In this document: piece by piece, positions 1 to 6,980 of the stretch
How positions within the stretch are numbered: the first letter of the stretch is position 1
Layout of the letters: every line of letters starts with the position of its first letter
NCBI GenBank assembly: GCA_937871155.1
Contig: CALMXV010000469.1
Coordinates: forward strand, 1-17,320
DNA: 17,320 nt
DNA from: an uncultured Taibaiella sp.
Lineage (GTDB): Bacteria > Bacteroidota > Bacteroidia > Chitinophagales > Chitinophagaceae
Reading direction: 5' to 3'
Position numbers and translations under genes: made by a program
Notes under the pieces: generated by a model
The model's input: the letters and a program-made list of their open reading frames with translations, nothing else
Told to the model about the DNA's origin: nothing
The model's database searches: none

Positions 1-553
1 CTGGCAATTCACCTTTTTCCATTACACGTGCTTGTACAGATGATGTATGGGTGCGCAGTACATAGTCCGGCTGTTGAGAAACATAGAATGTATCTTGCAT
101 GTCTCTTGCAGTATGGTTTTCGGGCATATTGAGTGAGGTAAAGTTATGCCAATCATCCTCTATCTCCGGACCGGTAGCTACACTAAAACCTATTTTTTCA
201 AAGATGTTGACAATTTCATTTTCCACCATTCGTAACGGATGTCGTGTACCTAAAGGCAAGCTATCCCCAGGCAAACTATAATCTACATCTTGATGGTGGG
301 TTGTATTGGTGTTTTTAAGATGCTCGTGAGCTGTATATTTTTCTTCAGCCAATTGTTTGAAAGCATTCAACAATAGACCGGCTTCTTTCTTTTCATCAAC
401 CGGTACATTTTTCATTTCCCCAAAAATCGATTTCACAATACCCTTAGTTCCCAGGTATTGAATACGATATTCTTCCAACTCTTTGGCATCACGGATTTCT
501 ATTGCTTGAATGGTGGCTTCAAGGGTTTTCAATTGCTCTCTTAAATTCGACAT
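1..553 (-). CDS. pheS: Phenylalanyl-tRNA synthetase alpha subunit (partial, N-terminal 184 residues)
   Basis: Catalytic alpha subunit of the cytoplasmic alpha2beta2 enzyme that charges tRNA-Phe with phenylalanine. Reading from the ATG at 553, the product starts MSNLREQLKTLEATIQAIE, a helical N-terminal arm of the kind that contacts tRNA, and includes a YLGTKG motif near residue 30. The class II catalytic region then begins with the signature TGPEIEDDWHNFTSLN, followed by MPENHTARDMQDTFY and LRTHTSSVQAR (motif 2 region), all typical of PheS. The frame is open to base 1, so the C-terminal half lies outside the window. It is 41 bp downstream of the kinase gene on the same strand, but a TATCTTTG box 6 nt before the ATG suggests its own promoter. 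Identification is secure. Confidence 0.96.
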   Translation of the reverse strand, partial: MSNLREQLKTLEATIQAIEIRDAKELEEYRIQYLGTKGIVKSIFGEMKNVPVDEKKEAGLLLNAFKQLAEEKYTAHEHLKNTNTTHHQDVDYSLPGDSLPLGTRHPLRMVENEIVNIFEKIGFSVATGPEIEDDWHNFTSLNMPENHTARDMQDTFYVSQQPDYVLRTHTSSVQARVMEKGELP

Positions 554-559
554 AGAGCG

Positions 560-567
560 CAAAGATA
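560..567 (-). promoter_or_regulatory. Putative -7 promoter box for pheS
   Basis: The minus strand reads TATCTTTG, an exact match to the Bacteroidota -7 consensus TAnnTTTG. It ends only 6 nt before the pheS ATG, so transcription would start at or next to the start codon and give a leaderless or near-leaderless mRNA. The nearest TTG upstream is 16 nt away rather than the usual 19, so the -33 element is weak. Confidence 0.45.
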
Positions 568-594
568 GTGGATGCAAGTATTTCAAGTAGGATT

Positions 595-2316
595 TTATCT
601 TACCTGTCCTCTTCCTAAGGTAGCAGTAAACGATTGACCGGCTTTATAACTTACGGCAGTACCCGGTTGGTCGGCAAATAAACGAAATCGCTCCGACCGA
701 AGTTTTACTTCACTACCATCTACGGCTCGCACTTTATGAATTACAAAGCCTATCAACGCTTTTTTTCTACTATTGGATGAGGGAATTACATCTACAATTT
801 TCCCAACCACCAAAGCTCCTTTTTTAATGATAATTCTTCCTTTCACTTCTACCGATTCTGCACAAGTAAGAGTAATAAAACTTCCATCTTGATCAGGATT
901 TTCTGAGCTGATAGTTTCAGATAATACTACTCGAATACTCTTGCCTGCCGGTACCTCTACCGGACCTTGTGAGGTATAGTTTCTTTCTTCAATTTTATTT
1001 CTTTCGGCTTTGGGTTCATTCTCCTCTTCTACTATTTCTTTAGGTTTCTTTTTAATAGGGGTTTCTTTTTTAGAGGTTGTATTCTCTTGTGTTTTATTAT
1101 TGCTCTCATCACTATTCTGCTGCTTACTGATACGCTGATACATTTCATTGGGTGACTCATCCAGACTATTAGATGAAGTGCTATTATTATTTTTATCTGA
1201 AGGTTCATAAACTATATCGGAGGCATTATCTACTTGAAGTACACCTTGACTTGTTGAATCCTGCTTTTCTTTAGAGGTATCGTCACTAAAATTCCATATC
1301 AACAAACCTATACAGAGTAATAATGAGGCAGCCAACAAACCAAAGGGTTTAAGAGAATGTTTTTTTATTGTTGCTAGCCAGTGTTTAGAATTTGCATTTA
1401 TGGAGGAAAGCAAAGAAGAACTTGTGCCTTTTTTAATATCCGATACGCCTTCAGCCATTTGGCTCGACTCAAGATATTTAATTACATCCGCATGGCTTAG
1501 CAAAGCTTTGCCCAACGCTAGTTCGATAGCTGCTTTAAAATCTCCAGTAGAAGAATATCGTTGCTCTGGCTTGCGTTCTAAGGCTTTTGAAATAATACTT
1601 TGAATGGAGTGAGGTACTGATTGATTAAGTTCATGAATAGGGATAGGGTCCTTTTCCAACTTATCTTTCATGGTTTGGTAGTCGGTATCTGCTTGAAAAG
1701 GTGGGGTACCGCATAGCAATTCATAAAACAAAATTCCTACTGCATAAATATCAGTCCGTTCATCTCCTTCCTTACCTTGGATTTGCTCAGGTGACATATA
1801 CTCCAATGTGCCTACAGATTTTCCATGTCTAGTCATCCGTTGTGCATTTCTCATTCTAGCAATACCAAAGTCCATCACCTTTACTTCTCCGTCTTCATTG
1901 ACGATAGCATTTGCAGGTTTGATGTCTCTATGAATGATTCCTTTTTTATGTGCATGTTGAAGCCCTTCCAACATTTGCACCACAATAGAAGCAGCTAGTA
2001 CATAAGACAACTTTCCATGAATTTTAATCCACTCTTCTAATGTTTTCCCTTCTACATATTCCATCACCATCCAATAAGTGTCTTCTTTGGGTATAAAGGA
2101 GTATAGATGGGTAATATTAGGATGGTTGAGCTTGGCTAAGGCTAAAGCTTCTTGTTGAAAGCGATCCGTTAAACCATCATCTTCTGTGGAAGATTTCTTC
2201 AATTGTTTGATAGCCACTTTTCGATCCAGCATAGTATCATTGGCTACATATACTGTGCCCATACCTCCTTCGCCTATTTTCCCTATTAGGGTATATTGAT
2301 TTTCAAAAGAATTCAT
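595..2316 (-). CDS. Membrane-anchored Hanks-type Ser/Thr protein kinase with extracytoplasmic C-terminal domain
   Basis: Phosphorylates Ser/Thr on proteins. The kinase domain (about residues 8-267) carries the Gly-rich loop GEGGMG (15-20), the VAIK lysine K37, a C-helix Glu candidate E56, catalytic loop HRDIKPAN (129-136, D131), DFG (149-151) and the SPE form of the APE motif (175-177). The HRD arginine is present, as in kinases regulated through the activation loop. One membrane helix follows at about 324-343, then a low-complexity Ser/Asn/Lys/Glu linker (344-450). The C-terminal domain (451-573) opens VPAGKSIRVVLSETISS and looks beta-rich, with a motif pattern (VPAG..., KKGALVVGKI) that recurs in bacterial envelope proteins; its function is unknown. 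There are no PASTA repeats. The start codon overlaps the phosphatase stop (ATGA), so the two are translationally coupled. The kinase assignment is firm; substrate and signal are unknown. Confidence 0.93.
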   Translation of the reverse strand: MNSFENQYTLIGKIGEGGMGTVYVANDTMLDRKVAIKQLKKSSTEDDGLTDRFQQEALALAKLNHPNITHLYSFIPKEDTYWMVMEYVEGKTLEEWIKIHGKLSYVLAASIVVQMLEGLQHAHKKGIIHRDIKPANAIVNEDGEVKVMDFGIARMRNAQRMTRHGKSVGTLEYMSPEQIQGKEGDERTDIYAVGILFYELLCGTPPFQADTDYQTMKDKLEKDPIPIHELNQSVPHSIQSIISKALERKPEQRYSSTGDFKAAIELALGKALLSHADVIKYLESSQMAEGVSDIKKGTSSSLLSSINANSKHWLATIKKHSLKPFGLLAASLLLCIGLLIWNFSDDTSKEKQDSTSQGVLQVDNASDIVYEPSDKNNNSTSSNSLDESPNEMYQRISKQQNSDESNNKTQENTTSKKETPIKKKPKEIVEEENEPKAERNKIEERNYTSQGPVEVPAGKSIRVVLSETISSENPDQDGSFITLTCAESVEVKGRIIIKKGALVVGKIVDVIPSSNSRKKALIGFVIHKVRAVDGSEVKLRSERFRLFADQPGTAVSYKAGQSFTATLGRGQVR

Positions 2317-3164
2317 GACATAATATTTTGCTCTTTAGTAATGGGTGCCATCTCTAAATGCTCATCAGTAAACGTTATCAAGATGGCAGAAAAATTATCT
2401 TGAGCTTTTCTGTTATAACCAATCGTTTTGAATGCTTCTATAATGAGTACCGAGTCTTTCATGGACAACAAATCATGTAATTGAGTTTCTGAAAACACAT
2501 CATACAATCCATCAGAGCAAAGCAGGAATTTATCTTCTTTAGTAAGAGTATTAGCAAAGCATAATTGCTGAGGTACTATTTGCTGTGCTGTTCCTATTGC
2601 TTGGATTAATACATTTTTCATGGAATGTGTATCTCGCTCTTGTAAGGTTATCTCACCTTGTTGATACATTTGATTAACGAGTGTATGGTCTTGAGTGAGC
2701 TGTTCTATACCACTAGGGCTCCAATGGTACAACCGACTATCTCCTACATGGCCAAGAAAAAGTTGATTATTCTTAATTCTTACAACAGTGCCGGTAGTTC
2801 CCATACCTTGATAAGCACTATTTTCTTTCCCTGCCTTTATGATTTCTTGATGTGCTTTAAGAAGTGCATCAGCTAAAATAGTTTCTTGATGTGCGCTTTG
2901 TTGCTTTTTAACTTCAGCTAATACGGTATCACAAGTTAATTTACTGGCTACTTCACCCGCATTATGACCACCCATCCCATCTGCTACCATACACAATATA
3001 TCTGTTGCTGATTCATTAAAGAAATATGTAAGGATGCTATCTTCATTATGGCTTCTCGTAGGTCCTGTTTCTGATAAGAAATGTACCATGCATCTTAATG
3101 TAGCTTCCCGAACTGAACTTGTATTAGTAGTTGCTGTTACAGATTTTGAAAAGAAGAATTTCAT
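2313..3164 (-). CDS. PP2C-family (PPM) Ser/Thr protein phosphatase
   Basis: Metal-dependent protein phosphatase that would reverse phosphorylation by the adjacent kinase. It is a single PPM domain (about residues 27-268 of 283) with the family motifs in order: SHNED (38-42), ADGMGGHNAGE with metal ligand D62 (61-71), GHVGDSR (138-144, D142), CSDGLYD (216-222, D218) and QDNFS (255-259, D256). No signal peptide or membrane helix is visible, so it should be cytoplasmic, where the kinase domain sits. It overlaps the downstream kinase start by 4 bp, a typical kinase/phosphatase pair in one operon. The length fits soluble bacterial PP2C enzymes of the PrpC/PstP type. All metal-binding Asp residues appear intact, so it is expected to be active. 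Confidence 0.94.
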   Translation of the reverse strand: MKFFFSKSVTATTNTSSVREATLRCMVHFLSETGPTRSHNEDSILTYFFNESATDILCMVADGMGGHNAGEVASKLTCDTVLAEVKKQQSAHQETILADALLKAHQEIIKAGKENSAYQGMGTTGTVVRIKNNQLFLGHVGDSRLYHWSPSGIEQLTQDHTLVNQMYQQGEITLQERDTHSMKNVLIQAIGTAQQIVPQQLCFANTLTKEDKFLLCSDGLYDVFSETQLHDLLSMKDSVLIIEAFKTIGYNRKAQDNFSAILITFTDEHLEMAPITKEQNIMS

Positions 3165-3214
3165 ACGATATTTTTTGAACGTGGCATAAAATCAATTGCT
3201 AAAACTGCCTAACC

Positions 3215-3240
3215 TCCGACTCTGTAAATACAGAGCCGGA
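3215..3240. repeat. Imperfect inverted repeat between the FHA-protease and phosphatase genes
   Basis: TCCG-a-CTCTGT, loop AAAT, ACAGAG-c-CGGA forms a hairpin of 4 + 6 bp with one A/C mismatch. It lies in the 213-bp gap between two minus-strand genes, 51 bp upstream of the phosphatase ATG. No T-tract follows on the minus strand, so it is not a classical terminator. It could be an mRNA-processing or leader structure, or an operator. A 12-bp perfect palindrome, ACTAAGCTTAGT, lies nearby at 3294-3305. No clear TAnnTTTG promoter was found in this gap. Confidence 0.45.
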
Positions 3241-3377
3241 AGGGGATAAGACAGTGCCCGTCTAAAACATGAGGAGCATTTTGTGATGAAAAAACTAAGC
3301 TTAGTATTCTCTAAAAGAATTCAAAAAGGTTTTTGGTAACACTCTAGTAAATTCTCTAGGCTAAGGGTTGGTAATAT

Positions 3378-5039
3378 TTATTGAATGACTTGTTGACGCC
3401 CCATTAGCTCCATTACATATTTAATTGGTACTGAAAAGGAGATGGCTGCTCCTGGTTCCCATTTGCCGGCACTAAAGACTCCAGTTACTTTCCCTTGCCC
3501 ATCAAACATAGGTCCACCGCTATTGCCGCCACCGGTAGAGTTGATAGTGAGTTGGTAATAGTCTCCAAATGTGCTTTTATAATCATCTATTTTACTGTTC
3601 TTTTCTGTTCCACGAACTAGGCGTCCAATGTTGCCATTGCTTACAGTAGGTACTGGTACTGAAGTAATATTAGGATTGGTATTAAAGACATCTTGCGATC
3701 TTTTTAGTACCAACTGTGTTGGTGCGATACCCGGATAGCCCATGACTACTACTGCATCCCCTGGCTGAATGGTTTCATAGTTATCATTTAGTTCTACTTT
3801 AGGTAAGGTTTCCGGTAAGTCTATTTTAATCATTGCTACATCATGCGTTGGGGATATACGTACGATTTTAGCAGGAGTCCGTTGTGCATTGTTGGCAAAG
3901 GTGACATCCAAATAAGTATTCACACCTATATAACGTTTATCATTTCCCGGTACCCATTCTCCCACCATATCTTGTGATACCTGAGCTTCCCAATTAGGTC
4001 CGATACTACCGTCCTTCATTTGACCTATCATCACGCCGGGGAATGCATAGTTTTGAAAATGATAAGACGTAAGCCAATTGGAGGCTACATGTCTATTAGT
4101 AGCTATGAATCCTCTTTCATCCACTACAAAGCCACTACCACTGCCACCACTTGCTATTAAATCCAATTCAATGCCTTTAAAGTTTCCAAGTGTTTTCAAA
4201 TAATCTCCTTTAGAAACTAAGAAGGGAATGATTCGCCCTTGTTCATCTTTGGTATAAGCGCCGGCATAACCAATAATTTTGTTGGACTGATCTACCTTAG
4301 GATAATATACCTGATACATTTCTTCGCCTGTACTAGTACTGGTAAGTTTCCAAGCCATTTCTATGTACACTACTTTATCTTCATTTGCTTTTGCAATTTC
4401 AGCCGGGTTCATCATGTTATCTTTCTCTCGTAAGTGAATTACTTCTTTCTTACTCGTCTTATTCCAAAGGATAAAACCACCGGTGCCTAGCAATAAGGCT
4501 ACTGCTACTATCGTAATCAAAAGTCCGGTTTTACTTTTCTTTTCCGACTCTTGAAGCATGTGTTGCATGGTTTGCTTTCCAATGGTTTCCTTTGGTACAA
4601 TAGGTGTATCCGCAGTTTTGATGGATGCGGTATCATGAACTTTCGTTTCTGCTACTGGAGTGTCTATTACTCTTGTCTTCTTTAAATGCGACTCCGGTCG
4701 TGGGTCTAAATCAAATTCAAAGGCCGGACCTTCTTTTCCTAACTTCACAATATCTCCAACAAATAGCTCTTTTGCCTCTGTGATTTTTACATCATTTACA
4801 AACGTTCCATTTTTACTTTGGCAATCGTGAATGGTAAATTGATCAGGAGCATTTGGGTTTTGTTGAATGCGACAATGCTCCCTGCTAATGGTATCTTCTT
4901 TTACAGGGTCATAACTCACTTCGTTATTCAACCCCCTACCGATATGTATATCTGTAGTGCCGGATAAGGTAAAGGTTTCTACCTGCCCTTTTTTAGAGCC
5001 CGCTATATGACGGACTATTAATGAAATTTGCTGACTCAT
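3378..5039 (-). CDS. FHA domain - transmembrane - trypsin-like (HtrA/S1C-type) serine protease fusion
   Basis: The N-terminal FHA domain (about residues 8-110) binds phosphothreonine peptides: it has GRG (34-36), SREH (52-55) and the SKNGTF loop with N77. A Thr-rich linker (115-165) contains DTP at 126-128 and 144-146. One hydrophobic helix follows (about 171-192), then an extracytoplasmic trypsin-fold protease. Its catalytic triad reads as H317 (NRHVAS), D400 (THDVAMI) and S507 (GGGNSGGP). GSGSGFVVDERGFIATNRHV matches the HtrA-type N-terminal strand. The protein stops soon after the protease domain, so there is no PDZ domain, unlike DegP/DegS. It is 213 bp upstream of the phosphatase and kinase genes on the same strand. 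The likely role, by inference, is an envelope protease controlled from inside the cell by phosphorylation. Domain calls are secure; the substrate is unknown. Confidence 0.92.
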   Translation of the reverse strand: MSQQISLIVRHIAGSKKGQVETFTLSGTTDIHIGRGLNNEVSYDPVKEDTISREHCRIQQNPNAPDQFTIHDCQSKNGTFVNDVKITEAKELFVGDIVKLGKEGPAFEFDLDPRPESHLKKTRVIDTPVAETKVHDTASIKTADTPIVPKETIGKQTMQHMLQESEKKSKTGLLITIVAVALLLGTGGFILWNKTSKKEVIHLREKDNMMNPAEIAKANEDKVVYIEMAWKLTSTSTGEEMYQVYYPKVDQSNKIIGYAGAYTKDEQGRIIPFLVSKGDYLKTLGNFKGIELDLIASGGSGSGFVVDERGFIATNRHVASNWLTSYHFQNYAFPGVMIGQMKDGSIGPNWEAQVSQDMVGEWVPGNDKRYIGVNTYLDVTFANNAQRTPAKIVRISPTHDVAMIKIDLPETLPKVELNDNYETIQPGDAVVVMGYPGIAPTQLVLKRSQDVFNTNPNITSVPVPTVSNGNIGRLVRGTEKNSKIDDYKSTFGDYYQLTINSTGGGNSGGPMFDGQGKVTGVFSAGKWEPGAAISFSVPIKYVMELMGRQQVIQ

Positions 5040-5066
5040 TTTTTTTGTTTTAGACGGTTAATAAAC

Positions 5067-5113
5067 CATCGCTTTTATAATAGGGTAAAACACTTTCTAT
5101 TATTTAAGCGATG
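5067..5113. promoter_or_regulatory. Long inverted repeat upstream of the FHA-protease gene (operator or 5'-UTR stem-loop)
   Basis: CATCGCTT-tt-ATAATAG, a 13-nt spacer (5084-5096), then CTATTAT-tt-AAGCGATG. The outer arms pair over 8 bp and the inner arms over 7 bp, both perfectly, separated by a symmetrical TT/TT internal loop. It sits 28 to 74 bp upstream of the FHA-protease start codon. As DNA it could be a dimeric-regulator operator; as RNA on the minus strand it could be a leader hairpin. It has no T-tract, so a terminator is unlikely. Confidence 0.6.
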
Positions 5114-5172
5114 CTGATTACTGCCTATTAATCGTAGTAAACTCAAAAAGGTCATCAAAAATCTAAGTGCAT

Positions 5173-5207
5173 AAAAAAAAACCCTTCGACCTATTAATAT
5201 CGAAGGG
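5173..5207 (-). terminator. Rho-independent terminator after the T9SS cargo gene
   Basis: The minus strand reads CCCTTCGA, a 10-nt loop, TCGAAGGG, then nine T residues (A run at 5173-5181 on the plus strand). The 8-bp perfect stem with a long U-tract is a textbook intrinsic terminator, 27 bp past the stop codon at 5234. It separates that gene from the FHA-protease transcript. Confidence 0.9.
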
Positions 5208-5233
5208 CTGTATTAAAGAGTACATTTAAATCA

Positions 5234-6301
5234 TTATTTCACGAAAGTAGTGTAGCCAATAGCTTGGGCACTAGATACGCGAATCAAGTATTGTCCTTGG
5301 CTCCAACTGTCCGTAGAAAATGTATTTTGATTAGTTTTTTGAAGCACTTGTTTTCCTTGAAGATCGAATACCTCAAGTGTATATTGTTTCCATTGGTCAG
5401 GAATTACTATCGTCTGAAGACCTCCTTGTGCAGGATTCGGAAATACCGATACAGTAATTGGTGCAGATGCTACTTCATTAAATGAGGTTGTAGTGCGATA
5501 TTGGTCTCTATAGCGAATAGTAGTAATGGTTTCTGTACTTCCAGTTACAGTTGTTGTTATCCAAAGAGCAGGATAATGCTCTCCGTTTACCAACCATTTA
5601 TAATCTACCGATTGACGCGGCAATCCAAATGACATACCACCGAACGATACACTATCTATTTCATTAACAGCTGAGCGTACACGCAAGCATGCAACTCCTG
5701 TCGGGAAATAGGGCGTTTTAATGGTTCCCCAGCCATCTACATGAGTAACACGAGATCCTTGTTGCATAAACGAACCGATACTTGCCATGCTATAACTCAA
5801 CTTAAAAGTAGAGGAATCGATATTATTATATTGTAGCGGGAAGTAGTACCATTCGTCTTCATCACTATAAGTAGCTGCAGTAGGAATGCCGGATATATTG
5901 GCAGCAAAGGCTTCTGCTACAAAACGTGATGAGTTGTTCTTTTTACTAAAAAATGTATAGATATCATTAACAGCAATAGGCAGGGAGATACCTCCTCCTC
6001 CCATTGAGTCTGCTACTTTATAACCGTAAGCAGATGTTGCAATCGTTAGGGCATAAACTGGATTTACTTGTAAAGCGGTTTTATAAGCATCTACCGATTG
6101 AGCTATTGGAGCAAGAGTGGTAAAATCCCAATTGATATTTGCTCCTGTATTGGTAAGACTGATAGTGCTTCCTACACTATTAGCCATACTATAACGCAAG
6201 GTATCACCGGCAACCGGCATATCTGCTGCTGTAATGGAAATCTGAGCCATTAAAGAAGGTGCCATTAAAGCACCCATAAGTGTAGTAAATAATTGTTTCA
6301 T
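5234..6301 (-). CDS. Secreted protein with T9SS type A sorting domain, unknown function
   Basis: The N-terminus MKQLFTTLMGALMAPSLMAQ is a signal peptide for Sec export, probably cleaved after A19. The C-terminus (about 283-355) has the T9SS sorting-domain pattern: VFPNPAQGG, YTLEVFDLQGKQVLQK, then WSQGQYLIRVSS and a final FVK. It should therefore be moved across the outer membrane by the type IX system and released or anchored at the surface. The middle (about 20-275) is a soluble, aromatic-rich region whose family I do not recognise. It includes a short Gly run, GGGG (101-104), and no catalytic motif I can name. It is a single-gene unit with a strong terminator; its upstream region lacks an obvious full promoter match. 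Confidence 0.9.
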   Translation of the reverse strand: MKQLFTTLMGALMAPSLMAQISITAADMPVAGDTLRYSMANSVGSTISLTNTGANINWDFTTLAPIAQSVDAYKTALQVNPVYALTIATSAYGYKVADSMGGGGISLPIAVNDIYTFFSKKNNSSRFVAEAFAANISGIPTAATYSDEDEWYYFPLQYNNIDSSTFKLSYSMASIGSFMQQGSRVTHVDGWGTIKTPYFPTGVACLRVRSAVNEIDSVSFGGMSFGLPRQSVDYKWLVNGEHYPALWITTTVTGSTETITTIRYRDQYRTTTSFNEVASAPITVSVFPNPAQGGLQTIVIPDQWKQYTLEVFDLQGKQVLQKTNQNTFSTDSWSQGQYLIRVSSAQAIGYTTFVK

Positions 6302-6449
6302 AGATTAAAAATAAGTAGTCGGTAGTCAACATCAAAGTAAGTACCTGATGAGAACTGTTTTTTAACAAGAATACAAGACGGTGAAAAACCTGAATAATAT
6401 GATAGTAGGTATAGTAAACGGGTAATGTTAAAAAAATACACTTCAGTTT

Positions 6450-6479
6450 TTGGAAAATACAACTGAACTTCTATCTTTG
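6450..6479 (+). promoter_or_regulatory. Bacteroidota-type promoter of tRNA-Phe
   Basis: TTG at 6450-6452, exactly 19 nt of spacer, then TATCTTTG at 6472-6479, matching TTG-N19-TAnnTTTG. The box ends 16 nt before the mature tRNA start, which leaves room for a short 5' leader removed by RNase P. Confidence 0.8.
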
Positions 6480-6495
6480 CAGTCCTTTAACGGAT

Positions 6496-6571
6496 GGTGC
6501 GGTAGCTCAGTCGGTAGAGCAAAGGACTGAAAATCCTTGTGTCGCCGGTTCGATCCCGGCCCACACCACCA
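6496..6571 (+). tRNA. tRNA-Phe (anticodon GAA), CCA encoded
   Basis: A full cloverleaf can be folded: acceptor arm GGTGCGG/CCACACC, D stem GCTC/GAGC, anticodon stem AAGGA/TCCTT with loop CTGAAAA (anticodon GAA at 6529-6531), variable region GTGTC, T stem GCCGG/CCGGC with loop TTCGATC, discriminator A and encoded CCA (6569-6571). The fifth acceptor pair is a C/A mismatch (C6500 opposite A6563) in an otherwise perfect stem. It reads the codons UUC and UUU and is the substrate of the PheS/PheT enzyme whose alpha subunit is encoded at the left edge. Confidence 0.95.
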
Positions 6572-6577
6572 CCAGAC

Positions 6578-6616
6578 AAGCCTTTCAGGTCAAAAACCTC
6601 GAAAGGCTTTTTCTTT
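6578..6616 (+). terminator. Rho-independent terminator of tRNA-Phe
   Basis: AAGCCTTTC pairs with GAAAGGCTT (6601-6609), with an inner AGGT/ACCT stem, a single bulged C and a CAAAA loop, followed by a T-rich run. It starts 7 nt after the tRNA CCA end. Confidence 0.88.
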
Positions 6617-6650
6617 GATTGTTGTTATTGCAAATAGTTTTTTGTAGAAA

Positions 6651-6972
6651 TTATAAACCAACATCATTGTAATAATAATATCTTTCAGAGGACTGCTCAA
6701 AGCTTTCGGGTATCTTGCAAAGCCGTGCTAGCACTGGGCTATCATGTTTATAATTCCATTTTTTGAACCAACACCACTTCTATCCATTTTGGAATAGATA
6801 GCGCAATTCGTTCTCATAATTGATACCTTCTGTCTTTTGCATCTATTCTGAATAGTTCTAGTACCTTGGGATGTTTGGCTATTCCATCTGACTCTATTTG
6901 TTGAGCAGTGTATTTGATAAAATCTCGTTGTAGCAATTGGTGGATAAGTGTATATCCTAGCTGTGCATTGCT
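6651..6972 (-). pseudogene. Decayed REP-associated (IS200-like) tyrosine transposase, C-terminal part
   Basis: In minus-strand frame from 6972, the translation contains QRDFIKYTAQQIESDG, KHPKVLELF, IDAKDRRYQL, a stop, ER.ALSIP and LVQKMEL. After a frameshift near 6748 it continues HDSPVLARLCKIPESFEQSS and RYYYYNDVGL up to a stop at 6651. This is the order seen in the C-terminal half of the family (QRDFLKYTAQQI, HPKVLE, AKDRxYQFWER, QKLxYIHxNPVxAGLC, PExYxYSSARFY). A TGA (6814-6816) replaces the conserved Trp, TAA occurs at 6748-6750 and TAG at 6973-6975. The N-terminal half with the HUH motif is not visible, so the element is dead and truncated. It lies just past the tRNA-Phe terminator. The family call rests on recalled motif patterns rather than a search. 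Confidence 0.75.
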
Positions 6973-6980
6973 CTAAGCTA

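Noticed and set aside
3215..3240. Hairpin as a terminator of the FHA-protease gene
   Set aside because: No T-tract follows the stem on the minus strand.
595..5039. Kinase/phosphatase/FHA set as a T6SS regulatory (PpkA/PppA/Fha) locus
   Set aside because: No T6SS structural gene is in the window, and the FHA protein is a membrane protease rather than a Fha1-type scaffold.
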